Positions 24,107 to 36,579 of a stretch of 64,000 nt of DNA are shown in pieces; the stretch's first letter is position 1, and each line of letters begins with the position of its first letter. The stretch is from Aquilaria yunnanensis (lineage: Eukaryota > Streptophyta > Magnoliopsida > Malvales > Thymelaeaceae). Where the stretch lies: contig CM077600.1 of the NCBI GenBank assembly GCA_039654915.1, positions 44,004,492-44,068,491 on the forward strand, read 5' to 3'. A model generated the notes under the pieces. That model did not search any database, was not told the origin of the DNA, and was given only the letters and a program-made list of their open reading frames with translations. Both the position numbers and the translations under genes were made by a program.

Positions 24107-24741
24107 CACTACTAAAAAAATTCAAATTTCTAATAGCCTCGAATTGGAAAATTCATGTTTCCAACACAAGGCCGCTGGAAACATGGCCATTGGTAAACAA
24201 CGCGTTAGAACAAAAATTTTCCAATGGCACAATGATTGGCCATTGGTATTTCCAATGACCATTGCATTGGAAATTGGGTCATTAAAAATTTCCAACAACC
24301 TTAACATATAGGAGTGTTTCTAGAAGCTTAACCTTTTTCCAATGGCCAGGCTGTTGGAAATATCCAACGGCTTAGGCCAATAGAAAATTGCCAACAGCTC
24401 AAACTGATGGAAATTTAGCCGTTAGAAACTTGTTTCAAAAAAATTATAAAAAAAATTATTGATAATAACTGAAAATATATTTTATAAAATTATAAAATTT
24501 ATTTTTTTTAGTATTAAAAACAAATTTAATTACTAAATTTATATTTTTATATAATTACTAAATTTATGCTTACTAAAATTATATTTCCTATTTACTAAAA
24601 CCAAAATTTATATTTTATATTTACAAAAAATGTATCTACTAAAATTCTGTAATATTACTAAAATAAAATATACTAAAATCAACTAAATATATATATATAG
24701 ACCTAATAATATATTTTAGATATAAAATATATATTATTATA

Positions 24742-24775
<34 letters not shown>

Positions 24776-25339
24776 GTTATTATTATTATTATACATTATG
24801 ATATGTATGATATATTTTAAATATATATTATTATATATGATACATTGTGATACATATGATAAATAATAATATATGATAATAATATATTTTAAATACATAT
24901 TATTATATATAGTACGTTATGATACATACATATATTATAATATATGAAACATACAATATAATAAATTATAATATATATTATTATATTTATAATAATAATA
25001 ATAATACTTTAATTTCTAAAATTGTATAATAAAAATGATATATATATATATGTCAATGTAATGTAAATATATATATTATAATTATTTTTATTTCTAATAA
25101 TGTGTATAGATATATATGTACATATATATATTACTATCATCATCATCATCATCATCATCATTTATAACAAAATATTTTCAAAACACTACTTTATTTTTGA
25201 AAATTGTAAAATTTTCAAAGTGAAATTTCCAACTGCCTTGCCAGAATTTCCAATGGCTTCGTGTTAGAAATTTCCAACAAAATTAAATTTTTTGAAATAC
25301 CCAATGAGATGGTTTCCAACGGCTCAATCCATTATAATG
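24107..25339. mobile_element. CACTA-like element, one end visible
   Basis: Starts CACTACTAAAAAAATTC, a classical CACTA terminus, followed by subterminal motifs of 'TTTCCAATGGC / CCATTGG' type in both orientations (24140-24420). Such motifs reappear at 25225-25330. The far end lacks a matching CACTACT, so that terminus is lost. The middle is AT-rich with (ATT)n at 24741-24792 and (CAT)n at 25135-25162. No transposase frame was seen. Confidence 0.6.
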
Positions 25340-25680
25340 ATTAGGATATTTTACCATTATAACGTATCCTGTAACTTCTAAAATCTTAATTCAAACTTTC
25401 AAGTAACTATATTCTAATGATTTGAAGTTGTTCGGTTGGCTCTTTACAGCTAATTATCATTTAAAAAATATTATTTAACATTTTAGATAGAAAAAATTGA
25501 TAATTTAAAATCCTTATTAAATGTAAGGAAAACACTAGACATTTCAAAATTACCAATATATATACTTGACAGTTTAAATTAGGATTTCAAAAAAAAAAAA
25601 AAAAAAGAACGTGTAGCTTTTTAAACTTAGGAAGTGTAACTGTTATATTATCGTAAGTTCATAGGGTGCTGAAAATTACG
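25340..25680. repeat. MITE family M1, copy 4
   Basis: Matches 22973-23322 in the same orientation. It directly follows the CACTA-like segment and precedes a third copy of the block flank (25690-26100). Confidence 0.6.
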
Positions 25681-26091
25681 TAATTAATTAAACCAATAAA
25701 ATTTCAACCAAATAAAGATTAAAGAAATATCAAAGCCACTGCTTTAGAGCAGACAAATTCATATCATGCACTACTTTGAGCTAGACTAAATTATCTCTTT
25801 GATCGATCAATAAACCTTACCTAAGCTACCTCCTTCAAGATTACAAATTCGTGGAACTTATGATAGAGTTAATGCCAAGAGGATATATAATAGTACTAAT
25901 TAACGACCAAACCAATTATAAATATGCTCTGGCCTTAATAGATGTAGTATAGTGTCTGTATGAAAATGAGACACTTTGCTGTTTGATTCACTGATTTGGT
26001 CAGCCACCAAATATGAAGTGTCTCATTCAACAAATATTAGGGGTACAAGATGAATTTTAGCCGTAAATCAATAAGGTACAAGCATCGGACA

Positions 26092-27331
26092 GCTAAATCC
26101 CACCAGGTGTTGCAGGCTTGACTACTGCCGGTAGTGTGGACCTCCCACACTAGGTGTTGCAAACCTACTTGAAGATTTTGGCTCACCAGTTGATGATGGA
26201 CGCCCATTGCTAGTATCAAAAGAATTCTGTCTAGACAGTGAAGTTGGACGTTTTGGAACTAAGGTGCTCTTTGAAGCGGGTTCTTCTATGAGATTTTCCA
26301 GTAGCTGCAACCAAAAACCCCAACACAATTGTATGGGATGTCACATCCAAAGACAAGCAAAAAAATCTAGCTATAACCACAAAAAAAATAAAAAAACAAC
26401 ATAAAGATACTCAGTCTGCTTTAATCTTATCAAGGAGTTATAGTGACAAAGAAGCATCAGGTCTCAGCACTGAGCCAAAACCCAATAAATTAAAGTTCTT
26501 ACCCTAGGTTTCAAAGCAGTAGGACGTGAGTTAGGCACTGCAATCTGGTTCATCATAGACTCCTTTTCCAAAGATGAAAGGAGTGTTGTGACAGGTGGAG
26601 TCAGCAACCTGGACACAGATGAATAAAGATATAATTTGAAGCCACCAAACAACAGTTTGAGAGATCACATTCAAATGGCAAATGATAAACGAAAAACTAT
26701 AGAAGGATCAACACTAGCTCAAGTCCATCTACTCTCGAGACTAGTGAATCTACGAGTTAAGAGGTACTGAGCTGTCAAATACTTGCCCATGGAACTCGAA
26801 CAGTTCAAATTCAATTATTCCATTCCCAACTCCACTATCAAATAACGCCTGTCTTTATCTGTAACATCAAACTCTAATCTCGCTTGCTGGAAATCTTAAG
26901 CTACGAGCGATCACGAGAGAACTAATAATCATTTCATCATGAAATTAACATAGGGAAAACACTACTTAACAATTCACGCAACACCGTTGAAAAGAAATGG
27001 AAACAGAGAGACTGCAAAAGCATTACCACTCGTAGTCGGACTTATTATTCTCCGAGTTCAGAAAATTATCATAGCCATCCTCCGCGGCGGCATCGCTGAC
27101 AACAGGTCAAACAGCGGTGAAAATCTGCCGTCGTTAGGTCCTATAGAATCAGGCAACAATCGACTGAAAAATCGCTTCTCGAACCAGCACTTAGAAGAAA
27201 ACGGAGAATGAAGCAAGTATGTGCCTAAAGAGGCATCCGAGTTCTGAAGAGGCTCCGTCTTAGCATTCTCTTTCTCTCTTCTTCGTATCTCGAGGAAAAG
27301 CATAAGCTCCTCGTCTGTCTCTTTCGCCACA
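26092..27331 (-). pseudogene. Plant serine/proline-rich (FLO11-like) gene, 5' three exons, decayed
   Basis: Exon 1 (about 27027-27331) encodes DEELMLFLEIRRREKEN and ends, in another frame, with AAEDGYDNFLNSENNKSDYE. Exon 2 (26503-26608) encodes LLTPPVTTLLSSLEKESMMN and ends PTALKPR. Exon 3 (from 26304) encodes EEPASKSTLVPKRPTSLS and PSSTGEPKSSSR. The joint TG|G gives DYEW-LLTPP, as in the plant family ('DYDWLLTPP' type). These proteins are Ser/Pro/Arg-rich, and some are reported to bind microtubules. Lesions: no ATG before the DEEL segment (an in-frame stop lies upstream), a frame change within exon 1 (or an unrecognised intron ending TTGTCAG), and a frameshift in exon 3 after RFATPS. The 3' half of the gene is missing. 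Confidence 0.7.
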
Positions 27332-27345
27332 CATTTCTACTGGAG

Positions 27346-27937
27346 ACTTCTGGTGATCTCTGGAGATTTAGAAATTCAAACAAAAAGAGAACGAAGAAAA
27401 CAAGAAAGTTGTGTCCGTCCCGTTGTTGATTGAGCTTATTTTGGCTCTTGGAAATTCAAATGCTGCGGCAGATTTTATAACAAGCGCTCTTATGAGTCTT
27501 GTAACTCTAGTACTTGAAATGCCATTTATGGTAAGGTGAGGGATCTTTTTCCCTCTTTTCCTTTATTTGTTTCTTTTTCTGGTTATTCCAAATTTTTTAA
27601 AGGATTATTCAAAATTTTCTTTTCCGCTTTCTGCGCTTTCATCACTGGTAATTTGCAAAAAAAAAAAAAAAAAAGGAAAAAAAGAGGAGTAGGTGTTAAG
27701 GATAATAAAAAGCCACAACTGATTTCAATTTTATTGGGAAAACTTTATAGAAGGGTAGGTAACGGTTCCAATGAAAGGTTGCATTTAGCACTTGGTTTAT
27801 TTGTTTAACAATGTTCATACACATCGTAGGCGATTGTTTTTCAATTTTTATGTAAAGAAATATGCTCCACCATGCATCCCATGATAACCAACACACATTT
27901 TTTTTGCCCATTTACAATTATTTTTTGTTTAAAAAAT

Positions 27938-27981
<44 letters not shown>

Positions 27982-28020
27982 TGTCTACTGAAAATTTTGA
28001 AACAAAAATGAAATTAAAAG
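27346..28020. other. No gene seen; former promoter side of the FLO11-like gene
   Basis: Contains an A-run (27657-27674) and an (AT)n tract at 27940-27979. Frames here have no motif. Confidence 0.4.
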
Positions 28021-28256
28021 ACTATAAGATTATCTATCACATACACTTACACACATTATAGGATAAATTACCATCATAGAGCCTAGGCTATGTAGCCATT
28101 GCTTTAATATGGTACCAAATTGATTTTGCCGTTAAAATCCATAATTTCCAAATCATTGAAGATATACCGATATTGTGATATAGATCTAGTCGAAGGATAA
28201 GATGTATCAGCAAGAGCGGGGAATGTTTAATTGAAGTAGAAAGAAAAGAGGAAAAA

Positions 28257-29857
28257 TTAAACATCAGCTGCATCATCACTTGCTGCATTTGAACCGGCAT
28301 CGGCACTGGCACCAACTTGCGTATGATCATGACCGACCTCTTGGTTACTATCTTCAGCTTCAGGACCCAGCACCTTGAACCTGCAAAAGCAACATATATA
28401 TAATATATGTAATAGAAACGTACCATATAGCTAGTTAGTATTAATTAGATAGATTGATCGTCTCACATTTCAAGAACGAATTTCCCTTCCTTGTACATTT
28501 GACTCACCACATGAACAGCCTCCTGTGATTAATCGCAAAAATCAGTTGGATTATTTTTTTTTTCCTTCTTTCCTTCCAACAGATACTAGCTAGGACGACG
28601 GGCTTGGGGAATGAGGACGTACGTGTAGGAACATGGAGAGGGGAAGAAAAAGAAGGTGGGCTAGCTAGGTGTAGTAGTGAAACATAATTAAGCTTGGTGA
28701 CTCACATATTTCCAACGAACAATGGAGCCGCAACGAACACAAAAAATTTCGCCTATAGTGTACAATCCAGTCAACATCCTCTGTTCCTTCTTCTCTCCCA
28801 CTGTTATGTTCGCTCTATATTATATACATGAAAGTAAATAAATGTGCATTATAAGTAGTCTTACATAGTAATTAATTAATAAGATCATGGCTAAAAGCTT
28901 GGAGACTTCCCACCCTCACACCACTCAGGCCCCCTCCTTTACCTAGCTAGCTCCTCAACTTAATTCTTTCTGATCATCTGCCAAATATAAGTGTAACCTA
29001 GCTAGCTCCTTAAATAATTTGAAAAAACTCGTCCTTTCCATTCTCCCTTCTACATGAATAATCTCTCAAGTCTCATCACATATACATTGAAGGCAAAAAA
29101 TTAAGGCCAGCAGCAATATAAACCACATGCATATTCTAAGCGACCTAGCTAGCTATACATATACAATGATAAGATGCAATTAGTTACAAAGTATTGAAAT
29201 TAAGGCCAATCAGGTACTCACACTTTATCAAAGAGATAAGCCTCGCCATGTCTCCCGTGAAAAGACTGAAACATTCATGGTTAAATTATATACTATATAT
29301 CATGCAGGAGAAATTGTCCAGTTAATTAAACTAATAAGGACATGCTTGCAACTGGATAAATGGAAAACAATTAAGTTATATATCCATGACCGCCCCTAAC
29401 CAGCAGCCCATATCAATGAAATTATAACTCAAACGTAAGATAACTCCGCCACCAACATTCCTGCTATATATGTAAATCAAACCAACTCACAGACGACGTC
29501 GTACGTACGACAAGCTGCAAAATCTTTCTCCTCCAATATCCCCAGAACCAAAGTACAATCATATTAATTCTAACCAATTGGCACGAACTGATCCTTTAAT
29601 TCATACAAAAGAATATACACAAAGATTATTGCCTGAGCAAGCGTAAAGAATTAATAACTAAAAATATTCAAATGCAATATTAGCAAGGGGAGGTAGATTG
29701 AGAAAGATAAATTAGGACTAAGATCGATCAAGAAAGCTTAATTAATTAAGTGCGAACTTACCTTGGAAATAACGTCGTCAGCGGTGGCAAGATGGGTACG
29801 GCAATGCTTGCAACTGTACACGTTCCCTTCCAGATTGATCAAGAACAGTCTCCCCAT
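28257..29857 (-). CDS. YIPPEE-like zinc-binding protein (copy C), five exons
   Basis: Exons on the minus strand are 29762-29857, 29222-29265, 28706-28814, 28467-28522 and 28257-28380 (429 nt, 142 residues). Each intron has GT-AG borders and all phases join. Zinc-binding pairs are YSCKHC in exon 1 and IFCVRCG in exon 3, as in the Yippee/Mis18-like fold. Other family marks are [25 protein letters not shown] and YKEGKFVLE. The C-terminus is a 40-residue acidic, Ala/Asp-rich tail, longer than in many plant YIPPEE-like proteins. Changes at usually conserved places, LYT for LHT and IVRWKY for IVGWKY, suggest relaxed constraint. YIPPEE proteins are small, conserved eukaryotic proteins whose plant role is little known. 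Copy D is its near twin, so this arose by block duplication. Confidence 0.85.
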
Positions 29858-30124
29858 TTCTTCTGATCAATTCTTTATTCCTTCCTCAACGATCGAGCAA
29901 GCGAACCCCAGCAGTAGACGACCTACTTATCGGCAGCAGAACCAAGAAATTCCGCCGCGCCCGGCAGCGCCTAAAGTAACTGTACTGTCGAATTGTTGGA
30001 GAGAGAGAGGGAGGGAGGGGGGGAGGTTGAGAGAATTGGAGGATTTGTAATCAGATCAGGAGAGAATGGTGACGGGAAGGGAAGTGATGCGAATGCGAAC
30101 GCGAATGCATGTGTTAACGTCTCC

Positions 30125-30676
30125 GCTAGGTTACACTTATAGTTGGCTCAGATCCAATAAACTTACAAATTTTAGTTTGTTTAGAATTGGGTTTATTTTT
30201 ATCTTTTGGATTTGGTTTTAATTTTCCTATTTTTTTTGGATTTAGCTTTCCTATTTTAATATGATTTGGGTTTGTGTGTGACCTATAAAAAAACTTGTTG
30301 TATTAGAGTTTTAGCATGAAAGAAAAGTCAATATGGTAAAGACACAAGATGTGAAGATTTCAAGAAGGAGAAGAGGTCTGAAGGCTAGAGAGAACTAGGA
30401 CAAAAAGCATTTTGCAATTTCTCATAACTTATATATCTTATAATTGTGTGAGAGCAAAATATTAGGGTTATCAGTAGTGTGTAGGGAATCCATATGCCAG
30501 CGTGAACACTAAAGGGATACCTCTACTGTAATCTCTATATTTTGTTCGAGTAGATTCCTCTCATCCGTGGATGTAGGGTAGTTAAGAGCCGAAACATATT
30601 AAATTTATGTGTATTTATTTGATCATGTTTGTTACTCCGCTACATGTGATGGGTGATTGGGAAATTTTTTCCAACA
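30125..30676 (+). mobile_element. Copia-type LTR remnant upstream of copy C
   Basis: Absent from the equivalent place in block B, so it is an insertion. It ends GGAAATTTTTTCCAACA and contains CCTATAAAAAAAC (about 30282) and the 'TCCTCTCATCCGTGGATGTAGG' zone common in plant Copia LTRs. No TG start is evident. A partial copy ending at 34878 lies beside copy D, and a mirror copy is in block A. Confidence 0.6.
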
Positions 30677-30903
30677 AATTCCACCACAATTTGGCTCCAT
30701 TCCATTACCATTGCATTTCTTGTTTCTTGTTTCTTTCTCTATCTGCTTCTTTCTTTACCCGTAAGAATTTCACTTTTTGAAAAATGAAAAACTTCATTGC
30801 TGAATATTTTCATTTTGTTTCACTTGAATTCTAATCTTTTTCTTTTATGGAGAAAAAAAAAAGTTGAGCCATGCATGCACCGTTTACTAAAAGCTAGATA
30901 AAA

Positions 30904-31250
30904 TTAATTAGGATATTTTACCGTTATAACGTATCATGCAACTTCTAATTCTAAAATCTTAATATAGACTCTCAAGTAACTATATTCTAATGATTTAAAG
31001 TTTTGGTTGGTCTTTTACAGCTAATTATCATTTAAAAAATATTGTTTAATACTTTAGAGAGGAAAAATTGATAATTTAAAATATCTATTAAAAGTAAAGA
31101 AAAGACTGGACAAATCAAAATTACTATTACATATACCTGATAGTTTAAATTAGGATTTCAAAAAAAATATATAAGAAGAAAGTGTAGATTTTTAAACATA
31201 AGGAGCGTAACTGTTATAATATCCTAAGTTCATAAAGTACTGTAAATTAT
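30904..31250. repeat. MITE family M1, copy 5
   Basis: Direct counterpart of copies 3 and 4 and mirror of copy 1 in block A. Confidence 0.6.
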
Positions 31251-31853
31251 GCAATTGATTAAACCAATAAAATTTCAACGAAATAAAAAATAAAGAAATA
31301 CCATAGCCACTGCTCTAGAGCAGACAGATTCATATCATGCACTGCTTTGAACCAAACAAAATTGTCTTTTTGATCAGCAAACCTTGTATAATCTATCTCC
31401 TTCAAGATTACAAATTCAAGGAACTTATGTTAGAGTTAGAGCCAAGAGGATAGATAATAGTACTAATTAACGATGAATTATAAATATGCTTTGGTCTTAA
31501 TAGATGTAGTGTAGTGTATGTGTGAAAATGAGACACCTTTCAGCCATCAAATAGGCAAAAGTGTTCCGATTAGGGGCGAACTATTCCAGTAATTTTCATG
31601 GTTTGAGGAATGAGTCCCGAGTTCAAAGTATGAAGTGTCTGATTCAACAAAGATCAGGGGAACAAAATGAATTTTAGCCATAAATCAACAGGGTACAAGC
31701 ATCGGACGGCTAAATCCGAAACAAATACCTATCTACTTATATTTACCAATCTACTTATATCCCATAAGGGCAGAGCAGAGCACCAAATGGCCGAAGTAGT
31801 ATATAATAATATTGTTTGTAGCTGTAAGCTTTGTCGATTTATTTCTTGAAATC

Positions 31854-32153
31854 TGTTGTGCTTTGCTACTCTTAATGAAGAAAAATGTGAAGAGTAATAC
31901 TTCATATAGGACTCTAGTTCTTAAGTTCCAATATAAGTTCGTTTAGTTCACTTACACGCATGCATTAAGCCTAGAAGAATAGGTCTAGGACTACTTCCTT
32001 TATCAGGATTTACCTACTTATTTTATTCTATATAGGATTCTTATGTATTAGGCTATTTAAAGACAAATTCTCTTGATCAATAAAGTGGTTGTTCTTTGGT
32101 TTGTTTTGCAAGTTTGATCTTTTGCTCATTTTGTTGATCAAATAATCTTAACA
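31854..32153 (+). repeat. 5' LTR of a truncated Copia element
   Basis: 300 bp, TGTTGTGC...CTTAACA, followed three bases later by TGGTATCAGA (32157-32166), the initiator tRNA-Met primer site. It is mirrored by the solo LTR at 7691-7989. Confidence 0.88.
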
Positions 32154-32230
32154 AACTGGTATCAGACCAACCACTATGTTTGATAACAGAGCAGCAGACT
32201 TTTGAGTGACATTTCAACCGAGAAAGAGAG

Positions 32231-32572
32231 ATGGCAAGTGAGAACAATGGAAGTTTTGTCCAGCCAGCCATACCGCGGTTCGATGGCCACTACAATCATT
32301 GGAGTATGTTGATGGAGAATTTCTTGAGATCCAAAGAATATTGGAACTTGGTGGAGAATGGATATGTGGAACCAGCAGAAGGTGAAGTTCACATAGAAAC
32401 ACAGCAAAAGAGGCTTGATGAATTAAAGCTCAAGGATTTAAAGGTAAAGAATTATTTGTTCCAAGCGATAGATAAAACTATACTTGAAACCATTCTAGAA
32501 AAGAAAACATCCAAACAAATCTGGGATTCAATGAGGAGGAAGTTTGAGGGGAATGCACAAGTGAAACGATCC
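32231..32572 (+). pseudogene. Copia Gag N-terminus, truncated
   Basis: ATG at 32231 encodes PAIPRFDGHYNHWSMLMENF and later KQIWDSMRRKFEGN, the DUF4219/UBN2 Gag signature of plant Copia elements. After about 32570 the frame enters the 3' flank of the YIPPEE-like copy D and is unrelated. The remaining polyprotein and the 3' LTR are absent, so the duplication joint of block D cut the element. Confidence 0.85.
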
Positions 32573-32812
32573 ATAAGATCATCTATCACATACACATACA
32601 CACATTATAGGATAAATTACCATCATCGAGCCTAGGCTATGTGGCCATTGCTTCAATATGGTACCAAATTGATTTTTCCGTTAAAATCCATAATTTCCAA
32701 ATCATTGAAGATATACCGATATGATATACATCTAGTCGAAGCATAAGATGTATCAGCAAGAGCGGGGAATGTATAATTGAAGTAGGAAAAAAAGAAAATT
32801 AAAGAGGAAAAA

Positions 32813-34407
32813 TTAAGCATCAGCGGCATCATCACTTGCTGCATTTGAACTGGCATCGGCACTGGCAAAAACTTGCGTATGATCATGACTGACCACTTGA
32901 CTACTATCTTCAGCTTCAGGACCCAGCACCTTGAACCTACAAAAACAACATATATATAATATATGTAACAGAAACGTACCATATAGCTAGTTAGTATTAA
33001 TTAGATAGATTAATCGTCTCACATTTCAAGAACGAATTTCCCTTCCTTGTACATCTGACTCGTCACATGAACAGTCTCCTGTGATTAATCGCAAAGATCA
33101 GTTGGGTTTTTTTTTTTTCCTTCTTTCCTTCCAATAGATACTAGCTAGGACAACGGGCTTGGGGAATGAGGACGTACGTGTAGGAACATGGAGAGGGGAA
33201 GAAGAGGAAGATGGGCTAGCTAGGTGTAGTAGTGAAACATAATTAAGCTTGGTAACTCACATATTTCCAACCAACAATGGAGCCGCAATGAACACAAAAA
33301 ATTTCACCTATAGTGTGCAATCCAGTCAACATCCTCTGCTCCTTCTTCTCTCCCACCGTTTTGTTCGCTCTATATTATATACATGCATGTAAATAAATGT
33401 GCATTATAAGTAGTCTTACATAGTAATTAATTAATAAGATCATGGCTAAAAGCTTGGAGACTTCCCACCCCCACACCACTAAGGCCCCCTCCTTTACCTA
33501 GCTAGCTCCTCAACTTAATTCTTTCTGATCATTTGCCAAATATAAGTGTAACCTAGCTAGCTCCTTAATTAATTTGAAAGTCCTTTCCATTCTTCCTTCG
33601 ACATGAATAATCTCTCAAGTCTCATCACATATATATTGAAGTAAAAAAATTAAGGCCAGCAGCAATATAAACCACATGCATATTCTAAGCGACCTAGCTA
33701 GCTATACATATACATTGATAAGATGCAATTAGTTACAAAGTATTGAAATTAAGGCCAATCAGGTACTCACACTTTATCAAAGAGATAAGCCTCGCCATGT
33801 CTCCCGTGAAAAGACTGAAACATTCATGGTTAAATTATATACTATATATCATGCAGGAGAAATTGTCCAGTTAATTAAACTAATAAGGACATGCTTGCAA
33901 CTGGATAAATGGAAAACAATTAAGTTATATATCCATGACCGCCCCTAACCAGCAGCCCATATCAATGAAATTATAACTCAAACGTAAGATAACTCCGCCA
34001 CCAACATTCCTGCTATATATGTAAATCAAACCAACTCACAGGCGAGGTCGTACTTACGACAAGCTACATAATCTTTCTCCTCCAATATCCCCAGAACCAA
34101 AGTCCAATCATATTAATTCTAACCAATTGGCACGAACTGATCCATTAATTCATACAAAAGAATATACACAAAGAATTTTTGCCTGAGCAAGCGTAAAGAA
34201 TTAATAACTAAAAATATTCAAATGCAATATTAGCAAGGGGAGGTAGATTGAGAAAGATAAATTAGGACTAAGATCGATCAAGAAAGCTTAATTAATTAAG
34301 TGCGAACGTACCTTGGAAATAAGGTCGTCAGCGGTGGCAAGATGGGTACGGCAATGCTTGCAACTGTACACGTTCCCTTCCAGATTGATCAAGAACAGTC
34401 TCCCCAT
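32813..34407 (-). CDS. YIPPEE-like zinc-binding protein (copy D), five exons
   Basis: Exons on the minus strand are 34312-34407, 33771-33814, 33261-33369, 33023-33078 and 32813-32936 (429 nt, 142 residues), with the same splice borders and phases as copy C. Both zinc pairs are present (YSCKHC, IFCVHCG). It keeps [10 protein letters not shown] and SIVGWKY, so it is the most family-like of the intact copies. Exon 1 differs from C by one residue near its end (ADDLISK against ADDVISK). The C-terminal tail is again acidic and Ala/Ser/Asp-rich. Copies C and D share about 2.3 kb from 3' flank to promoter (28022-30330 against 32573-34878). I infer a recent tandem duplication. Expression is untested. 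Confidence 0.87.
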
Positions 34408-36579
34408 TTCTTCTGATCAATTCTTTATTCCTTCCTCAACGATCGGGCAAGCGAACCCCAGCAGTAGACGACCTACTTATCGGCAGCAGAACCAAGAAAT
34501 TCCGCCGCGCCAAGCAGTGCCTAAAGTAACTGTACTGTCGAATTGTTGGAGAGAGGGAGGGAGGGAGGGAGGTTGAGAGAATTGGAGGATTTGTAATCTG
34601 ATCAGGAGAGAATGGTGACGGGAAGGGAAGTGATGCGAATGCGATTGCTAGTTTTAATGTATCCACTAGGTTACACTTATAGTTGGCTCAAATCCAATAA
34701 GCTTAAAAATTTTAGTTTGTTTAGAATGGGGCTTATGTTTTTGTTTTGGATTTGGTTTTAATTTTCTTATTTGTTTGGGATTTAATTTTCCTATTTTGAT
34801 ATGATATGGGTTTATGTGTGACCTATAAAAAAACTTATTGTATTAGAGTTTTAGCATGAGAGAAAAGTCAATGTGGTTGGATGACTTTGATCGGAATTAG
34901 CCAAATCTGACCAATGACTTTGATCCCTCACGGGCTGTGATCACTCTTGATGTCATCAAGAAGATAGAGAAAGGGCGCATCAACCAAAACAAGCTTCAAT
35001 ACCTCACGGTTCATACAGAGACTAAGGGTGGAAACGAGCCAAGCCGCTTATCAAACGGTTCAGGCTCGAGCTCGATTTTTCTCTTTTCAAGCTGAGCTTA
35101 ACGACCCTCGAATTGAGCTTTGAGCTGTTAGATAAGCTCGAATATTTAAAGAGCCAAGCTTCGAGCCGGACAGTGTTCGACTTGAATACCAACAAGCCTA
35201 GTAAAAAAAATAATATAATATAATTTACTTACCCCTAAATCCTAATCCTGTTACCTAATTCCTAAAAGTCCTACATGGAGCACACACGCCAGTCGCCAGA
35301 CTTGCCACCAGACCAAAGTTCTTGTGCCCTTCGCTTCTTGAGTCACGACTCAAGCCCGACATTCCGGTGAACCTTGCCCTGCGTCTTGACTTTTCGCGTC
35401 AAACTCCCGACATTCCGGTGAACCCTTATCCCACCGCCATCTCCAGCCCATCGCTGCACCTTGCACACCCACTCGCCAGGGCCAACACCGTAGCTCCTAC
35501 TGGCCGGCAGCCACATTCATAAACATTGACGATTGAGCTCCTACTATAAATCGGCGATTAGCCCCAAAATACCTCTTCGTTCGAGCTACAAATACAACCC
35601 ATCACCTTTTCATTTTGGCCACTACTATAAATTGACGATTAACCATTCGAGCACCTGCTGAAAGCTTGGAAATCGGCAATTCGGTTAGTAACCAGCCCAT
35701 CCTTTTTTAATTATTGCTTCCACAATTCTAGGGCTTTTGTCCGGTTCTTGTTTAGTGTCATTCTACTGAAAGTCTGAAACTAAAAGGTATAAAATTTTTG
35801 TTTGCTTTACCACACCAATTAGTAACATTAAATAAACAAAACTCGGTAATTTTTTTGTGTTTGTTCTACAGCTCTGTTGTGATCAGCTAAGTGGAAAAAT
35901 ACTTGTAACAGCTGGGGTCCTTGCAACAGGTATGTGTCCTTCTTACAGTTGCCTGTTTGTTCCTGCATAGAACATCAGTGTTGAAGGTATGCATTTTAGT
36001 TTCTGTAGAGTTCTTTCATAGCTTGTGTTCTAACTTACAATATCAGTGCTTCCATCTTTATGAGTTGGTAATTTTTAATCTTCATTTCTGTTTTAGGAAG
36101 GCTCATTTATTTATTAGAAAAATTATGGTTCAGTAGGAGAAGTCATAGGCTTTCAATTATATGTAAATGTTTTACCATTGTTTAGTTTTGTCTTCCTTCT
36201 TTCTTTTCATGCTATTGCCTTTTGCTATTTGTACATTAGTTAGTTCTCAATGGAAGCAAAATGCTGTCATAATCAAAAGTGTTGGTATTTTTTTGTGCTC
36301 AGGTGCACAGGAGTGCTTATAATGATTAACCATATACCTTTCTGCCTCTAATGGATTTGGGAAGATGATCATTTGTTCTTATATGTATGTTTTACATGAA
36401 GACTTCTAGTGGCTGTTGTTATTCTCTTATCTCACTACCCATTCGGAATTTGCTTGTTTAGTCTCATAGTGCATAAATGGATTCATTTGGAATTTGGTTG
36501 TTGTTCTCTTATCTCGTGTTTTGCTGAATTTAAGTCTTATCTTATTGCAACTTGCATTAGCTCAATTTAGTAGCCCAAA

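Noticed and set aside
24721..25162. CRISPR-like or satellite array
   Set aside because: Simple (ATT)n and (CAT)n microsatellites inside AT-rich transposon DNA.
28088..28426. 112-codon minus-strand frame over YIPPEE exon 5
   Set aside because: Shadow in another frame. The spliced exon 5 frame matches across all four copies.
29763..30050. 95-codon plus-strand frame (and 34313-34576) over YIPPEE exon 1
   Set aside because: Antisense shadow of exon 1 and its leader, conserved only because the exon is.
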